The notes: generated from the sequence alone by a model not told the origin. Shown: positions 39,101 to 47,097, counted from the first letter of the stretch. The stretch is 64,000 bases of DNA from Blepharisma stoltei (GCA_914767885.1 CAJZBQ010000044.1:930001-994000); one strand, 5' to 3'. Numbers and translations: made by a program.

Positions 39101-42100
39101 CAGTGGACGAAAAAATGGACAAAATTGTGGAACACCTCACAGAAATTTCCCGTAAAAAAGACAAATTTGTAGAAATCGCTATGTTCGAATGGCTTGAAAA
39201 AGCGAAATTCAACAGTTCAGATCCTGAGTCCTTAAGACTTTCTTCAGTAGGCAGTCCTATAGCCAAAGTAATTTCCTCAGAAACTGACTCTCCACGCCTA
39301 TCCACTTTTGGCAGTCCTGTAATCCATGAACTACTCGAAAATGAAGAAAATAAAGACAAAAATGCAAAAATGTTCAAGCTTATTGAATGTTTAGTAGGAA
39401 TCACCAAGAAAAGGGAAAAATTCGGGCAGATGACGCTATTTGAATGGATAGAAAAATCAAATCTATTGGACGAAAATCAAGCTGAGCTTGCAAAGAAGTT
39501 TTCTATGGAAGAAGTAATTGATAAAATCATTCAAAATGAAGGAGAGGATAAGCCAGACAGCAAAATGAGCAAAATTCTTAGATTTTTAGTAGAATCCCAG
39601 AGAAAGAAAGAAAACCACAGCAAACTTGCCTTGTTTGAATGGATGGAAAAGGTCAACTTGAAGTTTGAGAGATTCCCTGAAGGAATGCAGATCCAGTATT
39701 CAGCAATTTCAAGACCACAAATTTTGCTTGAAACCATAACTGAAGCGCAAAAGTCACAGACTTGGCAATATAAAGGTGAATTTTCTGCTGCCCAAAAGAT
39801 AGTCACTTTCCCATATCTTGATACTGAAAAGTCTTCTCAAATTATTTCTCAGTCATTCACCATTTATAGAAAGCTTGCTGTCCAGCCAGAGTGTTACAGC
39901 TTCTTAGGGGAAACTGAAAATTACATTATTTCAATTTATAATAAATTTGTCTATCATAAGTTTTTATTATTTTATTTAAAAATATAAGGATTTAGGTATA
40001 AACTGAAGCTCAGAAACCTTGGATCTATTTGTAGGTATAATTTGATGAGAGCATTTTTGCTTTGGAAACAAAATGATGCACTAAATAGCAGTATAGTCCT
40101 GAAGGAAACTTTAGTAAGGAAGCTCACAAGTGAAAAGGAAAAGCCAACTGACGTGAAAATGGATAAAGTTGTTGAGACTTTAAGCGATATTAGTAAAAAG
40201 AGAGGAAAATTCGCGGAATTAGCATTGTTTAAGTGGATTGAAAACTCAAAGGATTTAGACTGGAAGCCTGAAAAAGAGCCTGAGTTTTATTACCAATCTG
40301 GTGATACCAGTATGAATATCACAATTCAGGACTCGAAAGTCCATGAATACAGCTTTAGCATATGTAGAAGAATTTGTGTACCACTTGAAGTCCATGATAC
40401 AGCATCCCATAGAAGACTTTTAGGTTCGTTAGAAAATGAGTCCATGCAGTATGCAGCGGTAACTAGACCTCAGATTCTCGTTGAAGTTATCTCTTCAGAG
40501 AAAAAAGCTAAGATTGTCTTATCAGAGCAGCCGAGTTTATATGCAGCTTATTCATTTATAACAAAGCCACTCATACTATTGGAATCATTGCTAGAAAAAT
40601 CAGACGATAAAGAAAAGCCTATAATAATCCCCAAATCTCAAATTCCTCTTGAAGTGGCTTCTGAAGCAAAACTTGACTCATCAGAACAGCCGAGCCTGTA
40701 TGCAGCTTATTCATTTATAACAAAACCACTCATACTATTGGAATCAGTATCAGAAAAATCATACGATAAAGAACAGCCTATGATAATCTCTGAACCTCAA
40801 ATTCCTCTTGAAGCTGCTTCTGAAGCAAAACTTGACTCATCAGAAAATCCAAGCTTATTTGCAGCTTATTCATTTATTATAAGACCTCTCATACTATTAG
40901 AATCATTATCAGAAAAATCAGACGATAAAGAAAAGCCTATGATAGTCTCCGGACCTCAAATTCCTATTGAAATGGTTTCTAAAGCAAAACTTGATTCATC
41001 TGAAAATCAAATCTTATATTCAGCTTATTCATTTATAACCAAACCACTCATACTATTGGAATCATTGCTAGAAAAATCAGATAACAAAGAAAAGCCTATG
41101 ATAATCTCTGGACCTCAAATTCCTATTGAAGTGGCTTTTGATGAAAAACTTGTGGCCCCAGGAAATCTCAGCTCTTTTGAAATATACTCATTTATCATAA
41201 GACCTATCATACTATTGGAATCACTATCAGAAAAATCAGACGATAAAGAAAAGCCTATGATCATCTCTATACCTCAAATTCCTCTTGAAGCGGATTCTGT
41301 AGCAAAACTTGATTCATCCGTAAATCAAAGCTTATATGCAGCTTATTCGTTTATCACAAGACCTCTCATACTATTGGAATCATTATCAGAAAAATCAGAT
41401 GACAAAGAAAAGCCTATGGAAATCTCAGGACCTCAGATTCCTCTTGAAGTAGTTTCTGAACAAAAACTTTTGGCCCCAGAAAATCTCAGCTCTTTTGAAG
41501 TGCACTCATTTATTATAAGGCCTCTCATATTATTGGAATCATTGTCAGAAAAATCAGGTGATAAAAAACAGCCTATGATAATCGCCAAATCTCAAATTCC
41601 TCTTGAAGTGGCTTCTGAAGCAAAACTTGACTCATCAGAACAGCCAATCCTATATGCAGCTTATTCATTTATAACAAAACCACTCATACTATTGGAATCA
41701 GTATCAGAAAAATCATACGATAAAGAACAGCCTATGATAATCTCTGAAGCAAAACTTGATTCATCCGAAAATCCAAGCTTATATGCAGCTTATTCGTTTA
41801 TCACAAGACCTCTCATACTATTGGAATCATTGTCAGAAAAATCACACGATAAAGAAAAGCCTATAATAATCTCCAGGTCTCAAATTCCTCTCGAAATGGC
41901 TTCTGCTGAGAAACTTTTGGCCCCAGAAAATCTCAGCTCTTTTGAAGTGCACTCATTTATCATAAGACCTCTCATACTATTGGAATCATTGTCAGAAAAA
42001 TCAGACGATAAAGAAAAGCAGATAATAACTTCCAGACCTCAAATTCCTCAAGATGTGGCTTCTGATGAGAAACTTGTGGCCCCAGAAAATCTCAGCTCTT

Positions 42101-45100
42101 TTGAAGTATACTCATTTATTTCAAAACCACACATAATGCTAGAGTCATCATCAGAAAAATCAGAAGATAAGGAAGAGACTATAATAATCTCTGGACCTCA
42201 AATTCCTTTTGAAGTGGCTTCTTATGAGAAACTTGTGACCCCAGAAAATCCAAGCTTATATGCAGCTTATTCATTTATCACAAGACCTCTCATACTATTA
42301 GAATCATTGTCAGAAAAATCAGAAGAAAAAGAAAAGCCTATAATAATCTCTAGACCTCAGACTTCTCTTGATATCGCTCTCGAAGGGAAACTTATTGCGT
42401 CAGAAAGTCTCAGCTCATTTGAAGTTTATTCATTTATCTCTATTCTATTAGATTTATACGCTTAACGTCCCTTACGGGGTTGCCCATCCCAGAGCTTCCG
42501 GGTCGACCAGCTTCGTCACCAGGGTGCACCTAGTCGCAGGTGTTGCCGACTTCGACGGCTCATGACTGAGCTACTTCGCTTGAGGACATGGGTTGCCATT
42601 CCGAAAATCCATAAAAAATGGATTTTCTGGTAGGCTTTCGGCAGAAGGGAAAACACGACGCCTGGGACGTAACGCCCAGTTTCACGCTAGGGAGTTGCCC
42701 GATTGGTCCTAACGGACTCTGCTGAGCTTCCCCTTTCCAACTCGCGTGCCTCCTTCCCCATGAGGAAAAAACATCCCTGAAAATAGACTTGGGCTAGGCT
42801 CTGAGCTCCACCAGAATTGCTTACCTAGCATTGCTGTCCCTCTCTGAAATGCAAAACCTTGTCGGATATAATTAAAATATGAGTCGAGGCTGCATGGCCG
42901 GGAGGCCATGCCCAGACGAAGACGCCATATTTTAATTATTATTCATTTATCTCAAAGCCACTCATACTATTAGAATCATTGTCCTCAAGGTCAATCGACT
43001 TAGAAAAGTCTGCACAGTATTCAGCAATAGCAAGGCCTCAAGTTTCTCTTGAAGTGATATCTAAAGAAAAAAGAGCCAAATCTGCCTTATTAGAAAAATA
43101 TAATGACATTATTCTTAGTTCAGAACAGCGTTCATATATGGCATTAGCAAAACCTATAATCATGTTTAGTCAGATACACGAACGAAAAGTCCAATCCCAG
43201 GTTATGACAGTTTTAGCAGCGGCAAAAGTGATCATTCCTCTTGAATTATTGTCAGAAAAAACAGAAAGCTTAGATAAGAAAGTATATTTGCCTATAAGCA
43301 GACCTTTAACTATTGTGGATATGTTTAGCGAAGACTGGGAAGATATCACTCCCACTCAAAAATCTTTAGTAATCACCAAGAAAAAAGGTCCTGCACTTAA
43401 ATCTAGAAAGCCAGTGACTAAGAATCTCCAATCGTTCTCTCTTCTGAAAAAGCCACTTGCGTTTATAGAAGAGCTTGAAATTTCTGAAAAAGTAAAAGAT
43501 TCGCTAAATCTCTATTTATTGTCAGCTCATTTTTGGATTTTCAGCTTAGCCTTAAAATAAATTTATATTTCAATATTTTTTCAGGTAATAAAACCCTTTT
43601 TTAAAGCTAATAAAATGTTTTCCTTGCTATTTGGCAAAGTAAGGCATTTGAATCATATTCTCAAAGATAGGATTAGCAAAGCCTTTTATATATGGAAGCA
43701 CAATGGATCTTCTGAAGAATTCATAGAAGAAGTCACTACAGTCACTTGGTCTATTGAAAGGAATGACCCTGCTTTCAAAGAATCAGCCCTAGCTAGACTT
43801 GCATTTGTGATTAATCAGACTGATGCCAAATTGCTTGGCTTTGCATTTGAAAAATTGAAATATATCAGCCAAACTGCCAAAGCTCCTGAATTTGTGTATA
43901 CTGAATTGCCTAGCTATAGAGTACTTACTATAGTTGAAACTTATGACAAGCATAGGAGAGCCAATATTAAAGCTGAAGACGATCTTATAGAGCTAGGATC
44001 TGTTTCCTCATTAGAGGAAGCTGTGGAAGAAAGACAAGTATATGAAGTCCTTACCAAACCTAATAGCTTCCCAATTTGCATATTTGAACAGATTCCTATC
44101 AAAGCAGGAGAAATAAAATTGTGACGTTGGCGGAAGTTCGTCTCCGAGGCTTACTTATATGAGCAAGTAAGACCCATCCTGATGAAGCTGAAAACAGGGC
44201 CTCTGTCCTTTTTGAGTAAACCTTTAGAATTGGGGATGCCTTACCGAAGAGGAAGAATTCTTTCTCCCCCAATGGTTTTCCTGTCCCTGCCAGGTAGGCT
44301 AAACAGGTTTTTTCTCTATAGGGGCGACCTACAGAGGTGGGTCTAACATAGAGAGCTAATCCTTAGGTTAGGTGAGTATCGCCAGAAAATTCAAGAGTAT
44401 AGAATTTTGGTTGTGATTTACACTATTTGCACTCTTGTGTATACGCACCCAGCATAGGCCCCTTTCCTTGTGTCAAGGTAGTCTTGCTAGTGAAAACCCA
44501 CTTATGGCCTTGTAATCTTTATCTTGATCTATCAAAGTAGAAATGACCGTAGACAGCGAATATATAGTTTCCAGCATCTTTAAGCCCCTCATAATGCCTG
44601 AAATTCTATCTCCAAAAGCCCACCAAGTGTCAGACACCCTCATCCCTGGTGAAACCAGAACTATACAATTTGTCCCATTCGAAAAGCCCCGACCAAGAAT
44701 TACCGAAGAAAAAGTCGAAATTGTGATTCTCCCTCTTCCTAGAGTTGATAGAGAATTAAGAAAGAGCAACACCCCTCTTGATACATCTAAAGATGAGTCA
44801 TCATTTGAAAAACCTGAAGCTTCTAACGAAATCAGAGTCCTAACTAAGCCATTATCCCCATTAGCCAAAGTAACCCGCTTGTTCTTTGAAATTTCAGACA
44901 AAATGACTGTTCCAATTGAAGAAGATGAGGAATACAAAGTTGTCCTGCCGAAATCTATTATTAGGCGACCATTGGTTAAGCGAAGAAAATATGCCCCAGT
45001 AAGCAAGCCAAGATTTGAAACCAGCTCACAGGTTACTATTCAGCCTGCACAAAAAGTGATCCAAGATATTCTCATTGTAGAAGGAGCAGACACCCAAGAA

Positions 45101-47080
45101 GTCGGATACGTCACTGAAGACACTCATAGAACTTTGCAGCTGGAAATTAAGCCAGAGGTCACTGAAATGGAGTTTACTTTTGAATTTAAAGAAGAAGTCC
45201 CTGAAGTAGTTGATGAATATTCAATTGAACAAAAAGCAGAATCTTCAGTCCTGGTAGTTGAAAGGTTCGAGGCTGAAAATAAGCCAGAAGTGTTTGGAGC
45301 TGTATATGAAGAAGAAGTCAATGTGTATTTATTAGACCAAAAAGTGGTTTCATCATTGGTAAATGTAGAGAAATATCACTATGAATTAGAAACTAAGCCA
45401 GAGGTGCTTGAAGCTGTCTATAGACAAGAGATCAGTGAATATCTGCTAGAACAAAGACCTATACTAAGATAAGTGTTTTTACACATAATTTAGCATAAGC
45501 ATGCTATTTTAGAATTTGAATATGTTGTTTATATTATTTATGAAAATAAAAAAATGTAATAATAGTATACTTCATCATTATTGCTTATTGAGAATTATCA
45601 TTACCAAATAAAACCTCAGCCATTTATAACTTGTATTGAGCAAGCCATTGCTATAGAATACTCATTAGAGCATAAAGCTGATACTTCATTGTTATTAATT
45701 GAGCAATTTAAGTCTGTTCATTCCCTCCCAAGAATTCAGCCAGTCTCAAAGTCCTTTACTTCTTATTTGCCAATACAAATCGAGCGAAAAGTGGTCATAG
45801 ACATTGAAGAAGATGAGGATTATTCTTTGCAATCCACTACAAAGCAGCTGGTAAAGCACACCAAATATGTACCATTCGGCAAGCCAAGAGTAAAATCAAG
45901 CTCAAACCTTGAAATCCTTCCAGTCAGAAAAATCGTTTCTGATATATTGGCAGTAGAAAAGCCATCTGATATCATTACTAAAGATAGTGCAAAAGAGCTG
46001 CAAGAAAGTGTCCTAGCTAATCCAGAGCCAACCGAGCTAGCAGTCACATTTGAGTTTAAGCCAGAAGTTGCTGACCTCCCTAATGAATATTATCCTTCTG
46101 AAAAGCCAGCTCCTTCCATGCTTGCAGTCCAAGAATTCGGTCCTCCGTATTCTCTCGCTACAGTTTACCCTTACAATGCAGAAAAATCAGAATACAGTCA
46201 AATCCGTAAAAATCCTTCTTCAATGCTATTAGTTGAAGACTTTGGCCATGAGCTGAATTTACCTGTTACTGATCCAATATATGACCAAGATTTACTAGAA
46301 AGCCAAGAAGAGTTAGTTTATAAAGAAATAGACATAAGCAGCCTCCTTAGCAAGCCACTTGTAAAAGATTTAAGTTCTTTGCTAGACTCCCCCGAAATCC
46401 AGTCAACAGAAAGAATTACTAAATCATTGGAGCCAGAAGAAGAATTCAAACAAGTCACAGGACGATCACAAGCAGAGTCACTTGGAATTGAAACCCATAG
46501 ACCAGCGTCTACTTCTCGAAGAAGAGTCCACAAAGTTCGCCGTATCTATACTAAGAAATTAAGATACTACCCACTTCAAAAAGGCATCAAAGCTCTTGCC
46601 CAAAGCAAGATCGTCAAGCCAATGCAAGAAGCCTTTGACCTCCTCAAATATCTGCTTTATACTTCGACAACCCCATCTCAGCAGAAAATAGAACAGGCTC
46701 CTAATATTGAAGATTTCACCCCACGAGCCATCACAATTCAAAGGTTTGCCAGAGGATTTTTAGCAAGAAAACGGTTTGCAACTATGAAAGAAGTCCAAAA
46801 GGTCAGAATTGTCGAGCCAAGAAAAAGCAGCAGCTCTATGAAAATCAGACTGTCTAAATTTACCTTGAAATCGAGGCTTCTTACCCTTAAAAAAGTCGTA
46901 CATAAGGTCCTGCTGAAGTCTAAAAAAGAATGCTTTTTGAGAATGAAAAGAAGAGACGCCAGCGCAAGACGAAGAAACTTTTATAAAATCCAAAAAGGAA
47001 CCAAGGCTATTGTAGGAATCTGCTCCCAAAGGTACGCTGAAGCATTTGAGAACCTCAAGAAAAATTTATTAACGAAATAA
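168..47080 (+). CDS. Giant Sfi1-like (centrin-binding) repeat protein, 5' end outside window, interrupted by 42 IESs
   Basis: Between the IESs listed below, the coding segments join into one frame of about 33.9 kb (~11,300 codons), ending at TAA 47078-47080. The protein carries dozens of short helices with a central Trp, such as LNKAFETWKQYL, ALFKWF, AIFKWIS, VINRWKINHHKK and SKAFYRWR. This is the pattern of Sfi1 centrin-binding repeats. Between them recurs (S/T)(K/R)PxxxxE, for example LSKPTTQLE and ISRPQILLE. The C terminus has an IQ motif and a basic tail. From family knowledge, giant Sfi1-like proteins bind centrin/spasmin in heterotrich myonemes and give calcium-driven contraction; cytoskeletal scaffolding in cortex or basal-body fibres is the alternative. 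All Trp codons seen are TGG. Seven successive distances between homologous repeat junctions are multiples of 3 after IES removal. One junction (18104-18331) is off by one base. No start codon is in the window. A split into more than one gene is possible, but no internal in-frame stop was found elsewhere. Confidence 0.8.
413..621. other. IES, 209 bp
   Basis: Removal between TA 411-412 and TA 620-621 gives RVLSKIVMFGLHKAF in frame, matching uninterrupted copies. Its ends start ACTC and finish in a GAGTGCATG stretch. Confidence 0.85.
1259..1401. other. IES, 143 bp, joins in frame with extra codons
   Basis: The in-frame TA pair 1257-1258/1400-1401 gives MIEVIIIEETD where intact copies have MIEETD. 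ATTGAAG occurs on both sides, so it may be an old insertion with a duplication lacking TA. Confidence 0.65.
4012..4548 (-). mobile_element. SINE-like retroposon IES, 537 bp, with 11-bp target duplication
   Basis: AAAGACGACCA is present at 4011-4021 and 4554-4564. The left end begins with a TTAACATTAATT tail, so the element lies in reverse. The duplication has no TA; the usable TAs (4010-4011 and 4547-4548) join as EKPMPKDDQ, adding two codons to the intact EKPKDDQ. The core resembles 25964-26490 (GGAAATCCAAAGCC, CCCAGTAT, GAGCCACxCCTTTCCAA). Confidence 0.8.
4933..5135. other. IES, 203 bp, at the repeat-junction site
   Basis: The ends are GCTCCTC and GAGGAG. Removal joins NTAIA to KRKTKA exactly as at the uninterrupted sites 1838 and 3113. 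Confidence 0.88.
6324..6419. other. IES, 96 bp, at the repeat-junction site
   Basis: It sits at the same codon as 4933-5135 but is unrelated in sequence. The interior is nearly pure A/T. The join gives VIAKRKTKA. Confidence 0.85.
7017..7179. mobile_element. Insert, about 163 bp, probable retroposon fragment
   Basis: GC-richer DNA splits the DExxKKLGxxARH motif. KKL codons lie on the left and KLG codons on the right, suggesting a short duplication (AAACTGG/AAACTCGG) without TA. The only TA pair that keeps frame (7015-7016/7178-7179) gives DEASLARHLS, losing five codons. The distance to the next repeat junction is then a multiple of 3. Confidence 0.5.
8623..8896. other. IES, 274 bp, at the repeat-junction site
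   Basis: Third insert at this same codon. The ends are ATTATCCC and GTAGGAT, and the join gives NTAIAKRKTKA. Confidence 0.85.
9211..9587. mobile_element. MITE-like IES, family 3 (TTTAAATTGG ends), 377 bp
   Basis: The left end is ACTCCCCCTTTAAATTGG and the right end CCAATTTAAAGGATGGGGGAG, an inverted repeat flanked by TA. The join gives IRALNKLVLLGLNKAL in frame. Confidence 0.88.
9946..10115. other. IES, 170 bp
   Basis: The join between TA 9944-9945 and 10114-10115 gives SLSNKSIVFPFYQ. The ends form an imperfect inverted repeat (ATCAGCTCCAATT / AAATTGGTGAGAT). Confidence 0.82.
10389..10859. mobile_element. Retroposon-like IES, 471 bp, with 14-bp target duplication
   Basis: AGGATTGTTATTGA occurs at 10379-10392 and 10850-10863. 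Each copy contains TA, and removal between those TAs restores RIVIEEMDIVKKN precisely. The insert is GC-rich compared with its surroundings. Confidence 0.85.
11292..11518. other. IES, 227 bp, at the repeat-junction site
   Basis: Fourth insert at the NTAIA/KRKTKA codon. The ends are ACTCTTTA and GATGAGTGGGT. It lies only 63 bp before the next IES. Confidence 0.85.
11584..11970 (+). mobile_element. Family 1 MITE (CTCCGTGAGCGAAC ends), 387 bp
   Basis: The outer inverted ends are ACTCCCCCC-CTCCGTGAGCGAAC and its complement. A second copy of CCCTCCGTGAGCGAAC lies about 65 bp inside the left end, and a back-to-back palindrome closes the right end. Removal at TA gives FELLSKPTTQLE. It fits the description of the Pogo-derived MITE of Blepharisma, which I cannot confirm by sequence. 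Confidence 0.9.
13544..13785. other. IES, 242 bp, at the repeat-junction site
   Basis: Fifth insert at the NTAIA/KRKTKA codon. The left end is ACCCCGGCTC and the right end ATGAGGGAAG. The join is in frame. Confidence 0.85.
15549..15934 (-). mobile_element. Family 1 MITE, 386 bp, reverse orientation
   Basis: Near-identical to 11584-11970 in reverse. Removal between TA 15547-15548 and 15933-15934 gives LKALNKIIMFSLYKAF, identical to the uninterrupted copies near 12450 and 14330. Confidence 0.92.
16623..16826. other. IES, 204 bp, with GTCAGATG duplication
   Basis: GTCAGATG lies on both sides but lacks TA. The nearest in-frame TA pair (16621-16622/16825-16826) gives ESPSLSDDSYEEE. Confidence 0.65.
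17255..17663. mobile_element. Retroposon-like IES, 409 bp, with 8-bp target duplication
   Basis: AAATAATA is at 17247-17254 and 17656-17663. Removal restores AEIIEELEIQSTSI, as in the uninterrupted copy near 19650. The interior is GC-richer than the gene. Confidence 0.82.
18104..18331. other. Insert, about 228 bp, frame unresolved
   Basis: Coding ends in KLDQKSTNLS and resumes with (D)LERKEYKLASKVAIP. The ends match weakly (ATCTTCTCAT / ATGAGGATT). Joining TA 18102-18103 to 18330-18331 leaves a one-base frame error and creates UAG. No other TA pair repairs it. Confidence 0.5.
20351..20621. other. IES, 271 bp
   Basis: The ends are ACTCATTGCC and AGTAGTGAGT, an inverted repeat. Removal gives DYSISHKSLYKPVTIIT, parallel to DYSLTLESLHKPLTMIT near 19020. 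Confidence 0.85.
21070..21188. other. IES, 119 bp
   Basis: The ends ACTCCCATTGAGATA and TATCAAGGAGA form an inverted repeat. The join gives KAKPKKTKVRSAKPH. Confidence 0.87.
21503..21729. other. IES, 227 bp
   Basis: The ends are CTCCCAAG and AGAGAGGGAG. The join gives SESLVERKELRLVSKP. Confidence 0.86.
23699..24182. other. IES, 484 bp, holding a nested MITE
   Basis: Outer removal at TA 23697-23698/24181-24182 gives TITPKRLLHREFSIIEI, as in the two related copies. The element at 23869-24072 lies inside it. Confidence 0.85.
23869..24072. mobile_element. Nested MITE-like IES, 204 bp
   Basis: ACTCCCCCTTGAGCGA at the left and CTCTTAAAGGGGGAG at the right form inverted ends flanked by TA, wholly inside the IES 23699-24182. 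Confidence 0.8.
25964..26490 (-). mobile_element. SINE-like retroposon IES, 527 bp, with 14-bp target duplication
   Basis: TGCATTATCGTATA (25957-25970) is repeated with one change at 26484-26497. TA inside the duplication allows precise removal, giving SALSYTVQPLLLIP as in the empty paralogous site near 28625. It is the same family as 4012-4548. Confidence 0.88.
26929..27107. other. IES, 179 bp
   Basis: The in-frame TA pair 26927-26928/27106-27107 gives NSSALYFVHWRRCKN. It is homologous to 29062-29246 in the duplicated copy, with a one-base length difference in the flank compensated by a different right TA. Confidence 0.65.
27553..28033 (+). mobile_element. Family 1 MITE, 481 bp, carrying a nested hairpin element
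   Basis: The left end is CTCCCCCCTTATGAGCGAGC and the right end GCTCATGGAGGGTGGG. Removal gives PIEMLSKEKIRRHIK, identical to the empty site near 25370. Confidence 0.88.
27841..27945. mobile_element. Nested palindromic element, 105 bp
   Basis: The 25-bp arms AATTTCTGATCGGCTCC...(27841-27865) and 27920-27944 are inverted with three mismatches. They are flanked by TA inside the family 1 MITE. Confidence 0.75.
29062..29246. other. IES, 185 bp
   Basis: TA 29060-29061 joined to 29245-29246 gives NSSALKKTLVHWKRCKN, a clear Trp helix. It is similar in sequence to 26929-27107, so this IES was duplicated with the gene block. Confidence 0.7.
30018..30752. mobile_element. Nested family 3 MITE-like element, about 735 bp
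   Basis: The ends CTTCCCCCCC-TCTTTAAATTGG and CCAATTTAAAGGGGGGGAG are flanked by TTA. The interior holds degenerate repeats around AAAGAATAGAGTATAAA near 30215-30600. Confidence 0.82.
31187..31312. repeat. Minisatellite, unit about 24 bp, five copies
   Basis: The core CATCCAGTTGTTGTATTAAG recurs five times with small changes (one copy is shortened) inside the retroposon. Confidence 0.85.
32400..32623 (+). mobile_element. Family 1 MITE derivative, 224 bp
   Basis: The ends CTCCCCCATAAGCGAAC and TTCGCTCATGGAGGGGAG are shortened relatives of the 387-bp form. Removal gives PIEILSKEKIRRHLK. Confidence 0.88.
33056..33128. other. Short IES, 73 bp
   Basis: TA 33054-33055 joined to 33127-33128 gives LYKVPRRKYGSEK. 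The interior is A/T-rich. Confidence 0.78.
33461..34265. mobile_element. Composite IES, 805 bp
   Basis: The left part resembles a decayed family 1 MITE (CTCACCAGTCTATGG, CTGTGAACAAGC). A GC-richer retroposon-like block follows at about 33655-34195. Removal gives LQEYLRELSSEKDWPV, parallel to LQEYITREFSSEKEWPV near 39060. Confidence 0.8.
34408..34520. other. IES, 113 bp
   Basis: The join gives EKTKLNSSDPESFRLSS, matching KAKFNSSDPESLRLSS near 39200. Confidence 0.82.
34668..34999. mobile_element. Family 3 MITE, 332 bp
   Basis: The left end ACTCCCTCCTTTTTAAATTG and right end CAATTTAAAGAGTGAGGAG are inverted. Removal gives VGITKRREKFSQIALFEW. Confidence 0.88.
35194..35432. other. IES, 239 bp
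   Basis: The ends are CTCCCTTAAAC and AAAGAGGAAGT. The join gives MNFLVHFQQKRENQSK. Confidence 0.84.
35704..35965. other. IES, 262 bp
   Basis: The ends are ACTCCCTCAAAG and GATAAGGAAG. The join gives SERFIKSPAIQLSTLTKP. Confidence 0.82.
36369..36596. mobile_element. Hairpin-rich MITE, 228 bp
   Basis: Both ends are perfect hairpins: a 20-bp stem (36372-36391/36398-36417) and a 19-20-bp stem (36546-36565/36572-36590), each on GAATTGCCCGAGGATGGCGC. The middle is a further inverted repeat around TGGCCCCACAC, with GGGTTCGATTCC (tRNA B-box/T-arm-like) and its near-inverse. Removal at TA gives SICRYNVMRAFLLW, as at the empty site near 40030. Confidence 0.9.
36752..36846. other. IES, 95 bp
   Basis: The ends are ACTCCCTCTAAAC and TATTGAAGGAG. 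The join gives GSISKKREKFAELALFKW. Confidence 0.87.
37918..38198. mobile_element. Composite IES, 281 bp, containing a MITE
   Basis: A family 1-like element (CTCCCCCAGCTTATAGAGAG to CAGAGAGTTA) spans 37918-38160, but removing it alone leaves a frameshift. Using the right TA at 38197-38198 gives LVIKTVKLSPFEKPRVEI, parallel to TIQFVPFEKPRPRI near 44670. The left border could lie a few TAs further left. Confidence 0.6.
38813..38946. other. IES, 134 bp
   Basis: TA 38811-38812 joined to 38945-38946 gives SSNLEQIIKPKLGNLEAIIK, parallel to GEIIKAKLGNLEAIIK near 33340. Confidence 0.82.
39929..40000. other. Short IES, 72 bp
   Basis: An A/T-rich insert. The join gives TENYIKLKLRNLGSICRY, matching TENYIRLKLRNLGSICRY near 36320. 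Confidence 0.85.
40530..43000 (+). repeat. Tandem array of about 13 KPLILLESLSEK modules
   Basis: A unit of roughly 55-65 residues repeats with little change: YSFITKPLILLESLSEKS, DDKEKPMIISGPQIPLE, then VASEAKLDSSENPSLYAA or an EKLVAPENLSSFEV variant. The LILLES-type core occurs 12 times before the retroposon at 42437 and once after it. There is no Trp in the array, so it is a spacer and not a centrin-binding stretch. The repeats are close in DNA too, suggesting recent tandem expansion. Confidence 0.85.
42437..42949. mobile_element. SINE-like retroposon IES, 513 bp, with 14-bp target duplication
   Basis: TATTCATTTATCTC at 42427-42440 and 42940-42953 contains TA. Removal gives VYSFISKPLILLESL. 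It shares the GCCTGGGACGTAACGCCCAG and CCCCTTTCCAACTC blocks with the other family members. Confidence 0.88.
43507..43641. other. IES, 135 bp
   Basis: The join gives VKDSLRHLNHILKDRISKAF, parallel to VKDALRCLAHISKDSLSKAF near 37670. Confidence 0.84.
44099..44531. mobile_element. Retroposon-like IES, 433 bp, with 9-bp target duplication
   Basis: CTATCAAAG at 44096-44104 and 44529-44537 contains TA. Removal gives QIPIKVEMTVDSEYIV. Confidence 0.82.
45462..45569. other. IES, 108 bp
   Basis: The join gives LEQRPTSSLLLIENYHYQ, parallel to DQKVVSSLVNVEKYHYE just upstream. Confidence 0.8.
45570..47080 (+). other. C-terminal region of the giant protein with IQ motif and basic tail
   Basis: The last uninterrupted segment begins with the SSLLLIENYHYQIKP module and passes through repeated SxLxVExF and KPxVKxxSxL motifs. 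It then turns strongly basic from about 46500 (RRRVHKVRRIYTKKLRYY). AITIQRFARGFLARKRF near 46730-46785 fits the calmodulin/centrin-binding IQ consensus IQxxxRGxxxRxxF. The tail up to LKKNLLTK is rich in Lys and Arg. This end could anchor the filament or bind a calcium sensor; that is inference. Confidence 0.75.
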
Positions 47081-47097
47081 ATATCTTAGATAAATAA

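Larger units (their letters stand above)
33129..40500 (+). repeat. Block D of the giant protein: FEW/FKW and AFxxW helices
   Basis: The module order is LGNLEAIIKVKLMKAFATWKE, SSEKEWPVDEKMDKIVEHL, ISxKKxKFxExALFEWLEK, SSDPESxRLSSxGSPI, then ALFEWMEK, SRPQILLETITEA, QPECYSFxGETENYI, NLGSICRYNxMRAFLLWKQN. It occurs twice, at 33340-37100 and 38950-40450, with the second copy far less broken by IESs. Between them, 37200-38800 holds two diverged modules with SKAFYRWRYVYS and KPRxEIATEKVEYVILPxP, the latter repeated near 44680. Confidence 0.8.

Noticed and set aside
413-45569. Treating the long inserts as spliceosomal introns
   Set aside because: They do not begin GT and end AG, they are flanked by TA, and true introns in this window are 15-17 nt.
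168-47080. The giant locus as a pseudogene ruined by insertions
   Set aside because: All but one of the 42 inserts can be removed at TA pairs with the frame kept, and coding sequence between them is free of stops.
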